The notes under the pieces were generated by a model, which ran no database searches, had not been told where the DNA came from, and worked only from the letters and a program-made list of their open reading frames with translations. Of a stretch of 31,153 nucleotides of DNA, positions 1 to 9,333 are shown piece after piece. Within the stretch, counting starts at the first letter, position 1. Every line of letters starts with the position of its first letter. The stretch is from Fragilaria radians (taxonomy: Eukaryota > Bacillariophyta > Fragilariophyceae > Fragilariales > Fragilariaceae), in contig CAAAJI010000049.1 in assembly GCA_900642245.1 (NCBI GenBank), forward strand, positions 11,384 to 42,536. The letters run 5' to 3'. Made by a program: the position numbers and the translations under genes.

Positions 1-90
1 GCCTAAAGCAATACCTGAGACTCCTTGGGAAAATATAATAGCCCAGACATTTCCAAGAGAAAATGAGTGAATCAATGATAGGTCTGGAAT

Positions 91-255
91 TTGCCTGAGA
101 TTAATTACCTTGATGATCTCCTAGCATTGTCAAAAGACACCTTTGAAAGTCATTTGAAATATCTTGAGGAAGTTTTCACCAGATTGGCAAGTGCAGGATC
201 AAAAATCAAGGCCTCAAAGAGTCATTTCTACTGTAATGAACTTGAATACCTGTTA
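91..255 (+). mobile_element. Ty3/gypsy reverse transcriptase fragment
   Basis: A short open stretch carries the gypsy RT active-site signature YLDDLL, followed by a helix of the kind seen after it (SHLKYLEEVFTRL) and by a segment ending in NELEYL, which corresponds to the EYLG motif that closes the RT palm in gypsy elements. The frame begins without an ATG and runs out soon after EYL, and the first 90 bases contain in-frame stops. It is therefore a truncated relic and not a gene. No integrase, protease or RNase H is seen nearby. The family call rests on motif recognition by eye. Confidence 0.75.
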
Positions 256-502
256 ATGTGTGTGTCATTTTATTCAATCAGTCTTGAGTTTAAGTAGAAA
301 TATATCTGAAGATAGTTCATTGTAGTGTGAAACATGTGGAAGTGTTAAGCAATATAGACTAATTTATTGTTTTTTCTGTTAGTCTTGTCTAATCTTGAAA
401 CTTCTCTCAAGAGATGTTCTCAAGAGATCTTTGTGATTAAGCTTGAAGATTTGCAATCTTGATCTAAGCTTCCTCCCAACTGCTTAGATAAGTTGCTTCA
501 AC

Positions 503-541
503 CTTGTCCATAAGGACAAGTTTGTTATCCATAAAGGATAA
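503..541. repeat. two adjacent short hairpins
   Basis: Arms CTTGTCC (503-509) and GGACAAG (514-520) enclose the loop ATAA. Four bases further on, TTATCC (525-530) and GGATAA (536-541) enclose ATAAA. Both are perfect stems. A related hairpin with 8-bp arms, TTATCCTT/AAGGATAA, lies at 4871-4887 beside the copia pol remnant, which hints at a shared retroelement origin. Confidence 0.6.
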
Positions 542-1698
542 ATTAGTTTAGACCTTCAACTCTTAGATCTTTATTTAGATCATTGTTATAACCGCCTTAC
601 TTTTAGATCCGGTCCTGGATTGTATAACAATACTCTCCATTTATAAGCAATAGTTTGACATACCTTGAGAAAAGTTCATAAGATAATACCTAGCACTATA
701 GGTTGTAAGTAATACAGTCTAATAATACTATAATACATTACTAAGGCTAAGCGATGTGTGTGTGTACCAATATTGGAGATGTCCAAAGTTATCGTTAGTA
801 CATAGTAAATAATAGTAAAATTAATATACTTGTATTTACTCATCTAAAACTAGCATAGGTCACTTAGGTAACTATTCTTTCTATACCTTCCACAAATTCA
901 ATTAAGACATAGTCTTATATGAATTTAGTGATGCTTATTATTGCTTATAAATAAAGAAGATCATTTAATATCTTTTAGGACCGTCATGTCAATACGGTAG
1001 GAATAACTATGTCAGATTCCAAAATAGCAAACAGGAATCTCTCAAGATTCAAGATTGATGAATCTAAGTTGTGAATCTAAGATCACAAGTCTAAATGTTA
1101 AGTGTTGAAGCTAACACGTAAGCTAAAGAGACTACGTGGTCAAGGAAGCATGTTGCAATTGATTCACAATAGATCTAGGATAAAAGTAACTTTTTAGATC
1201 ATAATTTACGATTTGTATAAACTCTTAGAGCAGCTTAGAGCATAGCTATGCCTCACTAAGTTTATCATAGTAAGCTTGTGATCAATACAGAAAAGGATAG
1301 TTTACTTGTAACTATCCATAGGTAGATGATTAAATATAAGGATATGTTAATCCTACTACTGTTTACTATGCACTAACGGTACAAGACGTCTTCATATACC
1401 GATACACATATATCTCTTAGTTTAAGGTATTATCATTCAACTGTTATTGCTTACAACCTATTGTTAGGATTTGCTTTTTGATCCTAGTCAAGGTAGGTCA
1501 AATATAGATGTATAAGAAGTCACTCATATGTGATAGTAACACATGTTTAGAGATGGTATGAAAAAGAAATTTTGGAGATAGCCCGGATGTCACTGCTCAC
1601 TGCATCAGTATCATCCTACAGGACTGGATGCGACAAAATTGGTATCAAATGCATGCACTAAATGTATTTAGTATTGAAAAACATTAGTGGCTGTCAAG

Positions 1699-2050
1699 TT
1701 GGCAGACAGGAACACTTTTTTTCTTTGGCAGGCAGGTACTTTTTATTTTCTTTGGATTACTGCACTTGTATTGGTTGGAATCTTTTCCACAAAAAGGACC
1801 TAAATTGGGGCAGCAACTTTGGCAGACAGGTATTTTTTCCACTGGATGACTCCTGACAACAAACTTCACTTCATCAAAGCATTGCGGTTTGTTGTGCTTC
1901 AAAATAGGTAGTGATTTAAAGTCTTCTCCATTTTCAGAATGTAATTCCTTTGTTGCAAATATCTGGGCATCTTGCTGTTATTATTCTTTTTGGTTGATTT
2001 GGGGGTATCAAAGTGGTAAATTCTGATTGGTCGGCAGGAAGTTTGGCAGG
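1699..2050. repeat. dispersed TTGGCAGRCAGG motif cluster
   Basis: The word TTGGCAGACAGG or a close variant occurs at 1699-1710, 1725-1736 and 1819-1830. Shorter TCGGCAGG (2031-2038) and TTGGCAGG (2043-2050) follow, and a partial inverted form CCTGCCTGC lies near 2075. The spacing is irregular, so this is not a tandem array or a CRISPR. It could be the subterminal repeats of a non-autonomous DNA transposon, but no terminal inverted repeats or target duplication were found. Confidence 0.45.
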
Positions 2051-2169
2051 AAAAAGTTGATGTTAAAAATATCTCCTGCCTGCAAACTTGGCAAAAACTA
2101 TCATCTACGTTTCATTAGGTAACCCGGATTCCATGGTACCAAATATATGGACTAAAAGTGCTCAGTACG

Positions 2170-2253
2170 GTATACCGGTATACATTTTGGTCAACAATTC
2201 TTCAACCCCTAACCCAAACCCCTAACCCTAATAACCGTTGCCTATAAAACCCT
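2170..2253 (+). promoter_or_regulatory. LRR gene promoter: telomere-like repeats and TATA box
   Basis: Upstream of the LRR gene lie a 14-bp palindrome centred on TACCGGTA (2170-2183), three degenerate CCCTAA units (about 2204-2232), a TATAAAA box (2243-2249, 46 bp before the ATG) and a further AAACCCTAA word overlapping the end of the TATA box. AAACCCTA is the telo-box of plant promoters. Its role in diatoms is inferred only. Confidence 0.5.
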
Positions 2254-2294
2254 AAGACCTGTGCGAAGTTAGATAGATCCATAAATTTGTCATT

Positions 2295-3965
2295 ATGTCG
2301 GGAAAACGTGTTGTGACAACACTTCGAAAGGGAAAGAAAGCAGGGGGTATCCAGAGTGAAGATAAAATCCCATCCATCAGAGCTTTTGGTCGAAAGAGAA
2401 AGAACTCATTGGATATTCAGAATCAAGATGAATTCCCACCCATTGGAGCTTTTGCTGTTTCTGCAAATGGTGACCAACCCTCTAACATGAGAGTGGAAGA
2501 TGTTGAGATTTCGTCAAAAGAGAGTATTTCCATCGCCCATTCCTCTAGAGATATAACAGTCAAAGCCATAGAAGCTGTTGTAGTTCGCAATGATGTTGTG
2601 GATGCGTTCCCGATGGAAAAACAGAGTCCAATCTTGCAGAGGCGCGTGCTCATCTCCATTGTTACATTACTTTTCATTGCAGGCAGCGTTATCCTCATTG
2701 TTTTCTTAACATGTAAACCTCGTGTTACTAATGATGAAAGGGATGTGAACTTGCTTTTAGATAGACTAAAGTCCCTTCTTACTCAATCATCTCGTCAAGA
2801 GTTGGAAGTTCCTGGATCTGTACCTTTTCAGGCTCTTCACTGGTTATTGAATGAGTCTAATTTTGATGCATACCCTTTAGATCGCCAAATTCAACGTTTT
2901 GCCTTAGCTATATTCTTCTTCTCAACACAAGGAGTCTCATGGAATATTAGAGCAGGTTGGCTTACTGATTTTGATGAGTGCACTTGGTATCAAAGCACAA
3001 GTGATGTATGTGTGAATGGAACTTTGAAGCAACTTTTGCTTTCAAGCAATAATGTTGATGGATCACTTCCAAATGACATAGCTTTACTTAGCTCTTTAGA
3101 AGTATTGGAGTTGGCTTCAAACAACTTAATGGGCTCAATTCCGCTAGAAATCAGTAACATATCAAATCTGAGCACTCTTGATTTGCAATATAACTCATTT
3201 GAAGAATTCCCAATAAGATTACCACATAACTTGCAGGTTTTTCTATTTTCAAACAATACCATAAAGGGAACTCTGCCTGTAAAAGTTTTGTCTCAACTAA
3301 GAAGGCTGAAAAAATTAAATCTATCAACATGTGAGCTGACTGGTGAAATTCCAAGTGGGATTGAGCAGATGACTTTATTGGAAACATTAGACTTGAGATC
3401 GAATTCCTTAATTGGTACTATTCCCACAGAAATTGGATTCATGAAAAGCTTGAAGGAACTTATCATTATTGATAATCAGATTTCAGGGGAAATTCCAAGT
3501 GAAATTGGTCTCTGTAACAAACTCAGGGCATTGAATTTCAAAAATAATGGATGGAGAAATTTACCAGCAAATCTTCCAAGTGAACTAGGTTTGCTTACAG
3601 AATTAATGTTTTTTGATATATCTTACTACAATGTCAATGGAATCATTCCAAGTGAAATAGGCCAATGCACAAAACTTACATTTTTGGATCTTGGTGGCAA
3701 TACACTGAGCGGAACAATTCCAAGTGAAATAGGTGAGCTTGTGAAACTTACAGCATTGCTTCTTGGTCACAATGAATTAACAGGATCCTTTCCGCATGAA
3801 ATTGGGATGTTGGAGAATGTTAAAACTCTTGATGTTAGAAACACTTATGTGACTGGGACTATCCCTGATACTCTATGTGAAAATGAAGTTGACAAAATGC
3901 CTGTTATAGGTACTTCCTTGCATCTCAATTGCTCTTGCTGCAAATTTGTTGCTGAACAATTTTGA
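2295..3965 (+). CDS. LRR receptor-like membrane protein without kinase
   Basis: This is a single-exon 556-residue protein starting at an ATG 46 bp after a TATA box. The N-terminal 110 residues are basic and low-complexity and contain a duplicated unit (IQSEDKIPSIRAFG near 19-32 and IQNQDEFPPIGAFA near 41-54). A transmembrane helix spans about residues 117-140. A conserved segment follows (ALHWLLN, then QRFALAIFFFSTQG), then a Cys-containing cap (ECTW...DVCVNG) and about 12 plant-type LxxLxLxxNxLxGxIPxEIG repeats, ending in a Cys-rich tail (NCSCC). This order is typical of the expanded diatom LRR family. The topology predicts a short cytosolic N-terminus and an extracellular LRR domain. There is no kinase domain, so it would need a partner to signal. 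The ligand is unknown. Confidence 0.85.
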   Translation: MSGKRVVTTLRKGKKAGGIQSEDKIPSIRAFGRKRKNSLDIQNQDEFPPIGAFAVSANGDQPSNMRVEDVEISSKESISIAHSSRDITVKAIEAVVVRNDVVDAFPMEKQSPILQRRVLISIVTLLFIAGSVILIVFLTCKPRVTNDERDVNLLLDRLKSLLTQSSRQELEVPGSVPFQALHWLLNESNFDAYPLDRQIQRFALAIFFFSTQGVSWNIRAGWLTDFDECTWYQSTSDVCVNGTLKQLLLSSNNVDGSLPNDIALLSSLEVLELASNNLMGSIPLEISNISNLSTLDLQYNSFEEFPIRLPHNLQVFLFSNNTIKGTLPVKVLSQLRRLKKLNLSTCELTGEIPSGIEQMTLLETLDLRSNSLIGTIPTEIGFMKSLKELIIIDNQISGEIPSEIGLCNKLRALNFKNNGWRNLPANLPSELGLLTELMFFDISYYNVNGIIPSEIGQCTKLTFLDLGGNTLSGTIPSEIGELVKLTALLLGHNELTGSFPHEIGMLENVKTLDVRNTYVTGTIPDTLCENEVDKMPVIGTSLHLNCSCCKFVAEQF

Positions 3966-4030
3966 TGTGACTGGGACTATCCCTGATACTCTATGTGCAA
4001 TCAAAGTTGTCAAAAAGCCTGTAATACACA
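3965..4030 (+). pseudogene. duplicated LRR 3' tail after the stop codon
   Basis: Bases 3965-3997 repeat bases 3847-3879 exactly (33 bp), and the similarity continues imperfectly for about 30 bp more. The offset of 118 bp is not a multiple of three. The copy lies immediately after the stop codon and would still read as an LRR tail (VTGTIPDTLC) in another frame. It looks like a local slippage duplication that left a dead second copy of the last repeat. Confidence 0.7.
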
Positions 4031-4349
4031 AAAAAGTAGGGATGCTTTCATGATGTATTGTAGCCTGCCTGATTTAATTCTGTATCATTAGAAAAGATAA
4101 ATGAAAGACTTGATGAAAGAGGCAATCATGTCAGATGACTCAAAGAAAGAGATGCATTGGAAGGAGTTGCTTCTATATGAAAAATGAAATAGAGCTAAAT
4201 ACTGTATTCTGATCAATTGCATTACTTGAAAACTTCAAATAGATCAGATTTGGGGCTTAAACAAAACCATGTATTTCTTGTTATGGAAAATAAAAAAGGG
4301 AATCTCATGTATTAAGTAGTGTTCCAACAAAAGACACACAAAACACTAT
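4031..4349. other. intergenic, nothing recognised
   Basis: This short spacer lies between the LRR gene tail and the copia remnant. It has no plausible ORF or repeat. It presumably holds the 3' UTR and polyadenylation region of the LRR gene. Confidence 0.5.
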
Positions 4350-4850
4350 AGATGTAATTAAAAACAACAATCTGTACCTTGCTTGCAATTCCTGGTCAAT
4401 CCTGTCAATTTCATCCCTTGGTCTTGCAATTTTAAAGCGGGGGATTCCAGGTGTTCCATGATTACTTAAATTGTTAACTTCATTTCTAAATTATTCTTCC
4501 AAATTTTTGGTTGAATGCTATTGCATAATAAATGTTATTCTGTTTTCATAATTCACGAAAATTCTGCAACTCAAATGGTCCATTAAACTGTGGTCAACCT
4601 TCAAACCAAAATCATAATTTTATAATGTTTCAATAACATCATCAATATCAGAATCTGTTCCGATCATTAAACAATCATCAACATAAATTGCAATCAAAAC
4701 AATACCTTGATTAGAATACTTAATCGAGAAACACGGATCATCTGAACTTCCGTTAAACCCACATTCTTCTAGAGCAGAAACAAGGTTTATTCTAGTATTC
4801 TCTTGCACTTTGAACAAGTATTGGAGATATCCCTTACATTCATTCAAACC
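4350..4850 (-). mobile_element. Ty1/copia pol (RT) remnant
   Basis: Read on the minus strand, this is a copia reverse transcriptase in pieces. A segment like the usual YGLVQSAREYY (here ILVQSAREY, then a stop) shifts frame into LVSALEECGF...DDPCFSIK and the copia active-site block IAIYVDDCLMIG. After another frame change come DFGLKVDHSLMDHLSCRI and, past a stop, GTPGIPRFKIARP with ID-ELQARYR. This order matches diatom copia pol. At least two frameshifts and several stops show it is dead. A deletion has removed the part after ELQARYR. Confidence 0.85.
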
Positions 4851-4870
4851 TTTGTTTATATGTTTAGGGT

Positions 4871-4887
4871 TTATCCTTTAAGGATAA
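4871..4887. repeat. perfect 8-bp-arm hairpin
   Basis: TTATCCTT and AAGGATAA flank a single T, forming a near-contiguous inverted repeat just upstream (minus-strand sense) of the copia pol remnant. It resembles the hairpin at 525-541. Confidence 0.5.
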
Positions 4888-5164
4888 TAGGAATTCAAGA
4901 ATGTGTGCCTTACCCAGTTGTGAGTCAGCCATATTTTAATCAGTTTAATGAGTAATCACAACTTTTATTGTGACTTGTTAGCTCAAGTTATTCTCCTCAA
5001 CTACTTTCATCTTTGTAAAGTGAAGAGACAACTTCTCAGCACGTTTTAATATGGGTACCTGTTTAGTTCTCTTCTCTATATTCTATTAGACTAATTTGGG
5101 AATCTGTGTTGCTGAGTTTTCTTTCTTGCCTTACAGCATTCATCTTGTGAGTCAAAATGACTGA

Positions 5165-5550
5165 TTGGTTGATGAATGGCATATTTGAAGTGAGACGTTC
5201 CTTGCAAAGGCTAAGATATATGGCTTTAAAGATCTGTTATTAGGAAAGTTACCGATTCCCAAGGTGGATGACAGTTTTGATGAGGGTTCTGATGAAGGAA
5301 AGGGAACGTCAAAAATTATCAAACTAAATGAAGTCTATTGATATTAAGACTAGCAACAGAAAAATTGCTTTTAATTTGGCTAAAGGATGTAAATCAAAGG
5401 ATTATCCTGTAGGGAATGCCGCAACCCCTTAAGATAAATGTCATGCAGCAGAAGCCATGCAAAAGGTTTATATTAAGGAATTCATTTTAATGAGCTCAAG
5501 CATTTTTCATTAACGAAGCCAGCACCGTATAATTTAGGTAAGTTACCAGG
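5165..5550 (+). mobile_element. Ty1/copia gag remnant
   Basis: One frame reads ETFLAKAKIYGFKDLLLGKL, then IPKVDDSFDEGSDEG and KIIKLNEVY before a stop. A second frame continues with SIDIKTSNRKIAFNLAKGC and KSKDYPVGNAAT. Together these are the UBN2-like gag core of copia elements (W-x-x-FLAKA..., a short acidic linker, then LNE-Y-LILSI...KIAFNLVKGCK-KD-PDGNA). A small deletion at the junction and later stops make it non-functional. It is on the opposite strand to the pol remnant 300 bp away, so the two are from different insertions or were rearranged. Confidence 0.8.
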
Positions 5551-5899
5551 TAGAATATTCAGAAATTTGATACTCATTGTCTATGCTTCCTCATTTTATA
5601 CAAATTCCTAAAACTCTCTTCCATCACCAAAGTCCCTTGAATGATTCAATATAACTTGCTCCTGTAGCAGCCATTCTTTCAGGCTTTCAGGGAGAATTCT
5701 CAGGAGGTTGCTGTGATTGTAGGCATTGATTCCCCATGAAATTTAAAGATAATGGTGTCTGTTGTAGTTGCTGATTAACACCCCACCCCTTACCTGAAGA
5801 TAAAGTCATTAAAGGTAGAAGTTTGTGTCAAAGGAAATATCCCAATAACTGTGTCTACGCTATGAATGGGAGACTATTTCATTATGAATGAATCTTGAA

Positions 5900-6720
5900 T
5901 CATATCACATTAACTGACCCTGACCGCAAACACTTTCATGCAAGGCCTTGCACGGTGGAAACACAGTTGAGTGAGGAAGTTGACAGGGTACTAGAAATTG
6001 GTATCCTTGAGGAGGATGGGTGTCGCGTAGCTTTGAGATTCCTAAAACGAATGTCGTAATAATGTTAATATCAGAGTTCCGATAGGTAAAAAGTCAACGC
6101 CACCTAAAATAGGAGACATGATTAGGCAATGGAAGAGTTTACATGTGCAACTGCACTCGCTCTAAAATTGGCATAATAACAAATTAGTTTAACTCTCACA
6201 GTCAAGATGATTTATACCTCTACTTTCACTTGGAGAAAAACTAACAAAAGTCTTCCAATGAGCATCAAGGTATTTTTCTGAAAATACTGTCTAAACTTGT
6301 GCAAAATTGACCTTAGTGATGTCTACGTTAAGGATCATCAAATTAAGTTGGAAATGGTTCTTGCCAGACTTTTGTGAAGTAGAAACGAGAATTAGTGATG
6401 AGAAATCCAATTCCTCAGATTCAAAATTGAGTACTCAGGTTAATTTCCATAGGGATATACAACTATTACACTGGAAAAGAACTCTGTCAATTCATTGGTA
6501 TAGTCAACTATCAAAGGGTTCCCGCAGAAGTGAATTGTTGGCTCAATTACCTCATCTTACTTCTAACAAAACCATACTCAAATGACTCTCACATTTTAAT
6601 GCAGCCTTTCAAAACACCAAAAAGGTCGAAGGCTCGGAACTTTCCTTGTTAGCCCAAGATGCTTTGATTTACAGTCGGGGGCAGTAATAATGCAGAACAT
6701 TTAATCCTTAGCTCAACGTT
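5900..6720 (+). mobile_element. Ty3/gypsy reverse transcriptase remnant
   Basis: Across shifting frames the plus strand reads the start of a gypsy RT: LTDPDRKHFHARPCTVE, then LSEEVDRVLEIGILEEDG, SFEIPKTN, KIGDMIRQW/EEFTCATAL, LPMSIK and DLSDVYVKDHQIKLEMVLARL. It then reads KLSTQ...QFIGIVNYQRV and SRRSELLAQLPHLTSNKT, which belong to the RT/RNase H connection. The order is that of a real gypsy pol. The YxDD active site has decayed to SDVYVKD. Many stops and frameshifts mark it as old. It is a different gypsy copy from the one at the left edge. Confidence 0.8.
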
Positions 6721-7262
6721 GTTGTGACACACCGACAGAACACATCCTCAACTCTCAATTTATCTTTTGTTTTGACTGAAGAGAGTCTTCGACAGCATTA
6801 AAAATATGTTTTACATCTGGAGTTTGCCTAATGTAGAGGTTAAATAAATATGCTATATTCAATTTTTGAATCTGACATCAAGAAATAAATACCTTAGACA
6901 GTACATAAGACAACTTTCCTATTGTTTGAATTTCAAAAAATGCATTGAAACCGTTGCAATCCCAAAAAATCTGAAAAATGATAAATCAACCCAATAATTT
7001 TCTTCCAATAATCATTCAAACAGTCACTTTTCTTTACTTTTTTACTATGGTAATTAAAGCTGCGAAGCAAACTAAGCGCCAACTAATTTCGTTTCTAGGC
7101 CTGAATTGCAACCATGTAATGAAGGGAAGCCTAATATCACAAAATGGATGAAAACCACCGCATGACGGACTCTCACCAAGAAATTTAAATTTAGCTTTTT
7201 TGATTAATCAGAGTTGTCGTATCCTTCAGTCCAGAAATGAATACCTAATTTTCTTTTTGTCC
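6721..7262. other. intergenic, upstream of 2OG oxygenase gene
   Basis: This is AT-rich sequence without a convincing ORF. The right end should contain the promoter of the oxygenase gene. No clear TATA box or other element was identified. Confidence 0.4.
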
Positions 7263-9284
7263 ATGATTGTGTTACTGCTTCTTGCAACATTGCTTCTGAG
7301 CTATGGATATGCATTACAGATAATTCCACATCCTATAGTCAGTCGAGATCATTATGCATTATCTTCGAGATGTATGTCGGTGTCAAATAATGACGTCTCT
7401 ATGCTTTTCCCTAAAAAGTCTAGAGATATCAAAGAACTCAATTGGATGGAAAGTATTAGCCCTTTAAATGAGGAAAATGAAAGCGAAGATCTTATATCTA
7501 GAGAGGTGGGAGACTATAACATTGGTATCAGTGGTCAATCATTTCAAACTGGACCTCTTTCTACGAGAATATATGAAGCAATTTGTGGAAGGCAAAACAA
7601 GTCTGGAATCATATCGGCGGAAATCATATCATCGTGGAAACTTTTTGCCATGGACTTAACTGCAAGAGAGGCAACAAATTTGGCTTTGAAACAAAACGGT
7701 TTCAGCCTTTATAACGAGGAAGACATGGAACAGTGGGGCGTTATCGATTCTATACAATTTATCGACAATACTGGTCATATAATCGGTCCCACGTACGATA
7801 ATTTGATTTCTGCTGTGGATAATTGGATTCCAGGACAAGGTTTTAACTTTGTGGCCCGAGGAGTCCGGGCCAAAGGCGTTGATTTAGAATTGGAGGATGT
7901 TCTTGATGCATTAGATCCAGATGGTGCACTAAGGAAAGGGGCAGAAGACGCAGGGATCGCAATACCAACCGAAGAGTTGCAATCACTTTCTGATTTATAT
8001 AACGAAGTAACGCGTCGTTGCGAAGATGCACCAAGGAGAACATATTCTGAAAAGGAAGTGTACATAGGACAGAACACACGAGGGTATTCAGTAATATCCC
8101 GGAGTGACCTCCTATTGGACGCTGCAAATCCAGATGGAAGTGAAAACAAAAAAAGTAAGTTGTTTCTGTGGAGATGGGATTGTTTTGAACCTTAGCTCAC
8201 GTGGTTTTCAGCTTTGATGCATGTTATGAATGCATTAGTATCTCACGGCTGTTTGATTGTCGATTTGACTGATAACGGCAAGTGCAACAAGCTGTCGCAA
8301 GCAATATCCCAAATGTGGACAGGATGTGAAAACTTCTTTCATACCGTCACTGACTTGAAAAAGGAAGAGCTGCTCCCTAAAATGAAATCAATACCAGCAA
8401 GTCCGTTTGCAAAAATGGGATATGCCAATTTTAACAATGGAATGAAATTTATGGAAACTCGTATCGATCGCCTAACAGGGAGCGTTTTACCCACTGAGCT
8501 TTCGCTTTTGATTGGAGACGCAGGACTGAAAGAGCTTGAAGAGGGCTTTAAAATAATTGCTGATGTTGGAAAAGATGTTGTAAGGATAGCCACAGCTGCA
8601 AGCAGCGTAGAAAATGAAGGCTTCCAAAGATTAAATTTTGAATCTGGAAACCAAGTAGATGCCAACATTCAGTCATCAATTAGTGCGAAACTTATGGTGG
8701 ATGAACTGATAGATGATGGTAGAATTGTTGCAGGTATGGAAGGGCAAGGATCTATTAGTATGAGTCCTCATAGATTTTGCAGTTATAGCAATATTGAAGG
8801 TGATGGTCCTTCAGAGGTTTTTGGTGCTCACACGGATAGTTCATTTGTTACCGTAATCCCTGTAGCCTCTGTTTCTGGGTTAGAGGTCTATGATGAAGAT
8901 GCAGAGAGATGGTACCGACCGGAGCTGAGAGCTCGTTTATTTTGGGAAGCACAACAAGGTACGAAAGAAATAAAAGTCGGCTCATTCGATGAAGTAGAGA
9001 TCGGAGGTAAAATGATTGAGATTCCATGGCACGCCCGATATTTGATTGTTATACCTGGCGAATTCCTTCAAATTGTTTCTCGAAATGAAATTACAGCTGC
9101 TGTTCATCGAGTTGTGGCCTCTAAGGTATCCCGTATTTCAGCTCCAGTTCTTTTGCGTGGACGTCCTGGTGTTCCCATGGATGTAAAGAAGTATCTCGGT
9201 GCTGTAAATAGTCAGCTACTATTAGAAGTGGATGGTCTAGAAATGCAAAAAATTCATGACTCCTTGCAACCAAGAGCAAAATAA
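7263..9284 (+). CDS. 2OG-Fe(II) oxygenase, IPNS-like, with long N-terminal region
   Basis: Two exons (7263-8154 and 8212-9284) flank a 57-nt GTAAGT..TTTTCAG intron with a stop in it; the joined frame gives 654 residues. The first ATG in frame, at 7263, starts a hydrophobic signal-like leader (about residues 1-20), so the protein probably enters the secretory or plastid route. The C-terminal half has the isopenicillin-N-synthase-type double-stranded beta-helix: iron ligands H504 and D506 (GAHTDSSFVTVIP) and H596 (AAVHRVV), then R605-x-S607 for 2-oxoglutarate. This family uses Fe(II), O2 and 2-oxoglutarate to hydroxylate or desaturate small molecules. The first 300 residues match no family I know and are longer than the usual DIOX_N part. 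The substrate cannot be inferred. It converges on the BTB gene with 49 bp between stops. Confidence 0.8.
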
Positions 9285-9333
9285 ATTATAGTCAAGTTTC
9301 ATACCAACTCAATCTCCTACTTTATATTTTGAT

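Larger units (their letters stand above)
299..2160. other. gene-free AT-rich stretch with hairpins and repeats
   Basis: No ORF here looks like a protein. The stretch is AT-rich and has several TTTAGATC words (for example near 573, 602 and 1192), tandem hairpins at 503-541, an inverted pair of about 17 nt containing GGTTGTAAG (about 702-720 against 1443-1460), and a cluster of GGCAGRCAGG words at 1699-2050. A PBS-like TGGTATCA at about 1639-1646 follows GACA, which is the usual junction of a copia LTR with its primer-binding site, so LTR debris is plausible. I could not define LTR ends. Confidence 0.5.

Noticed and set aside
344..1635. Possible long copia LTR from TGTTAAG (about 345) to GACA before TGGTATCA (about 1635)
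   Set aside because: No second copy of this sequence is visible in the window and no target duplication was found, so the ends cannot be supported.
1699..2050. CRISPR-like or tandem array
   Set aside because: The repeat words are short, variable and irregularly spaced, without unique spacers of constant length.
7200..7262. Longer N-terminus of the 2OG oxygenase from a TTG codon
   Set aside because: TTG is not a usual nuclear start. The ATG at 7263 gives a signal-like leader.
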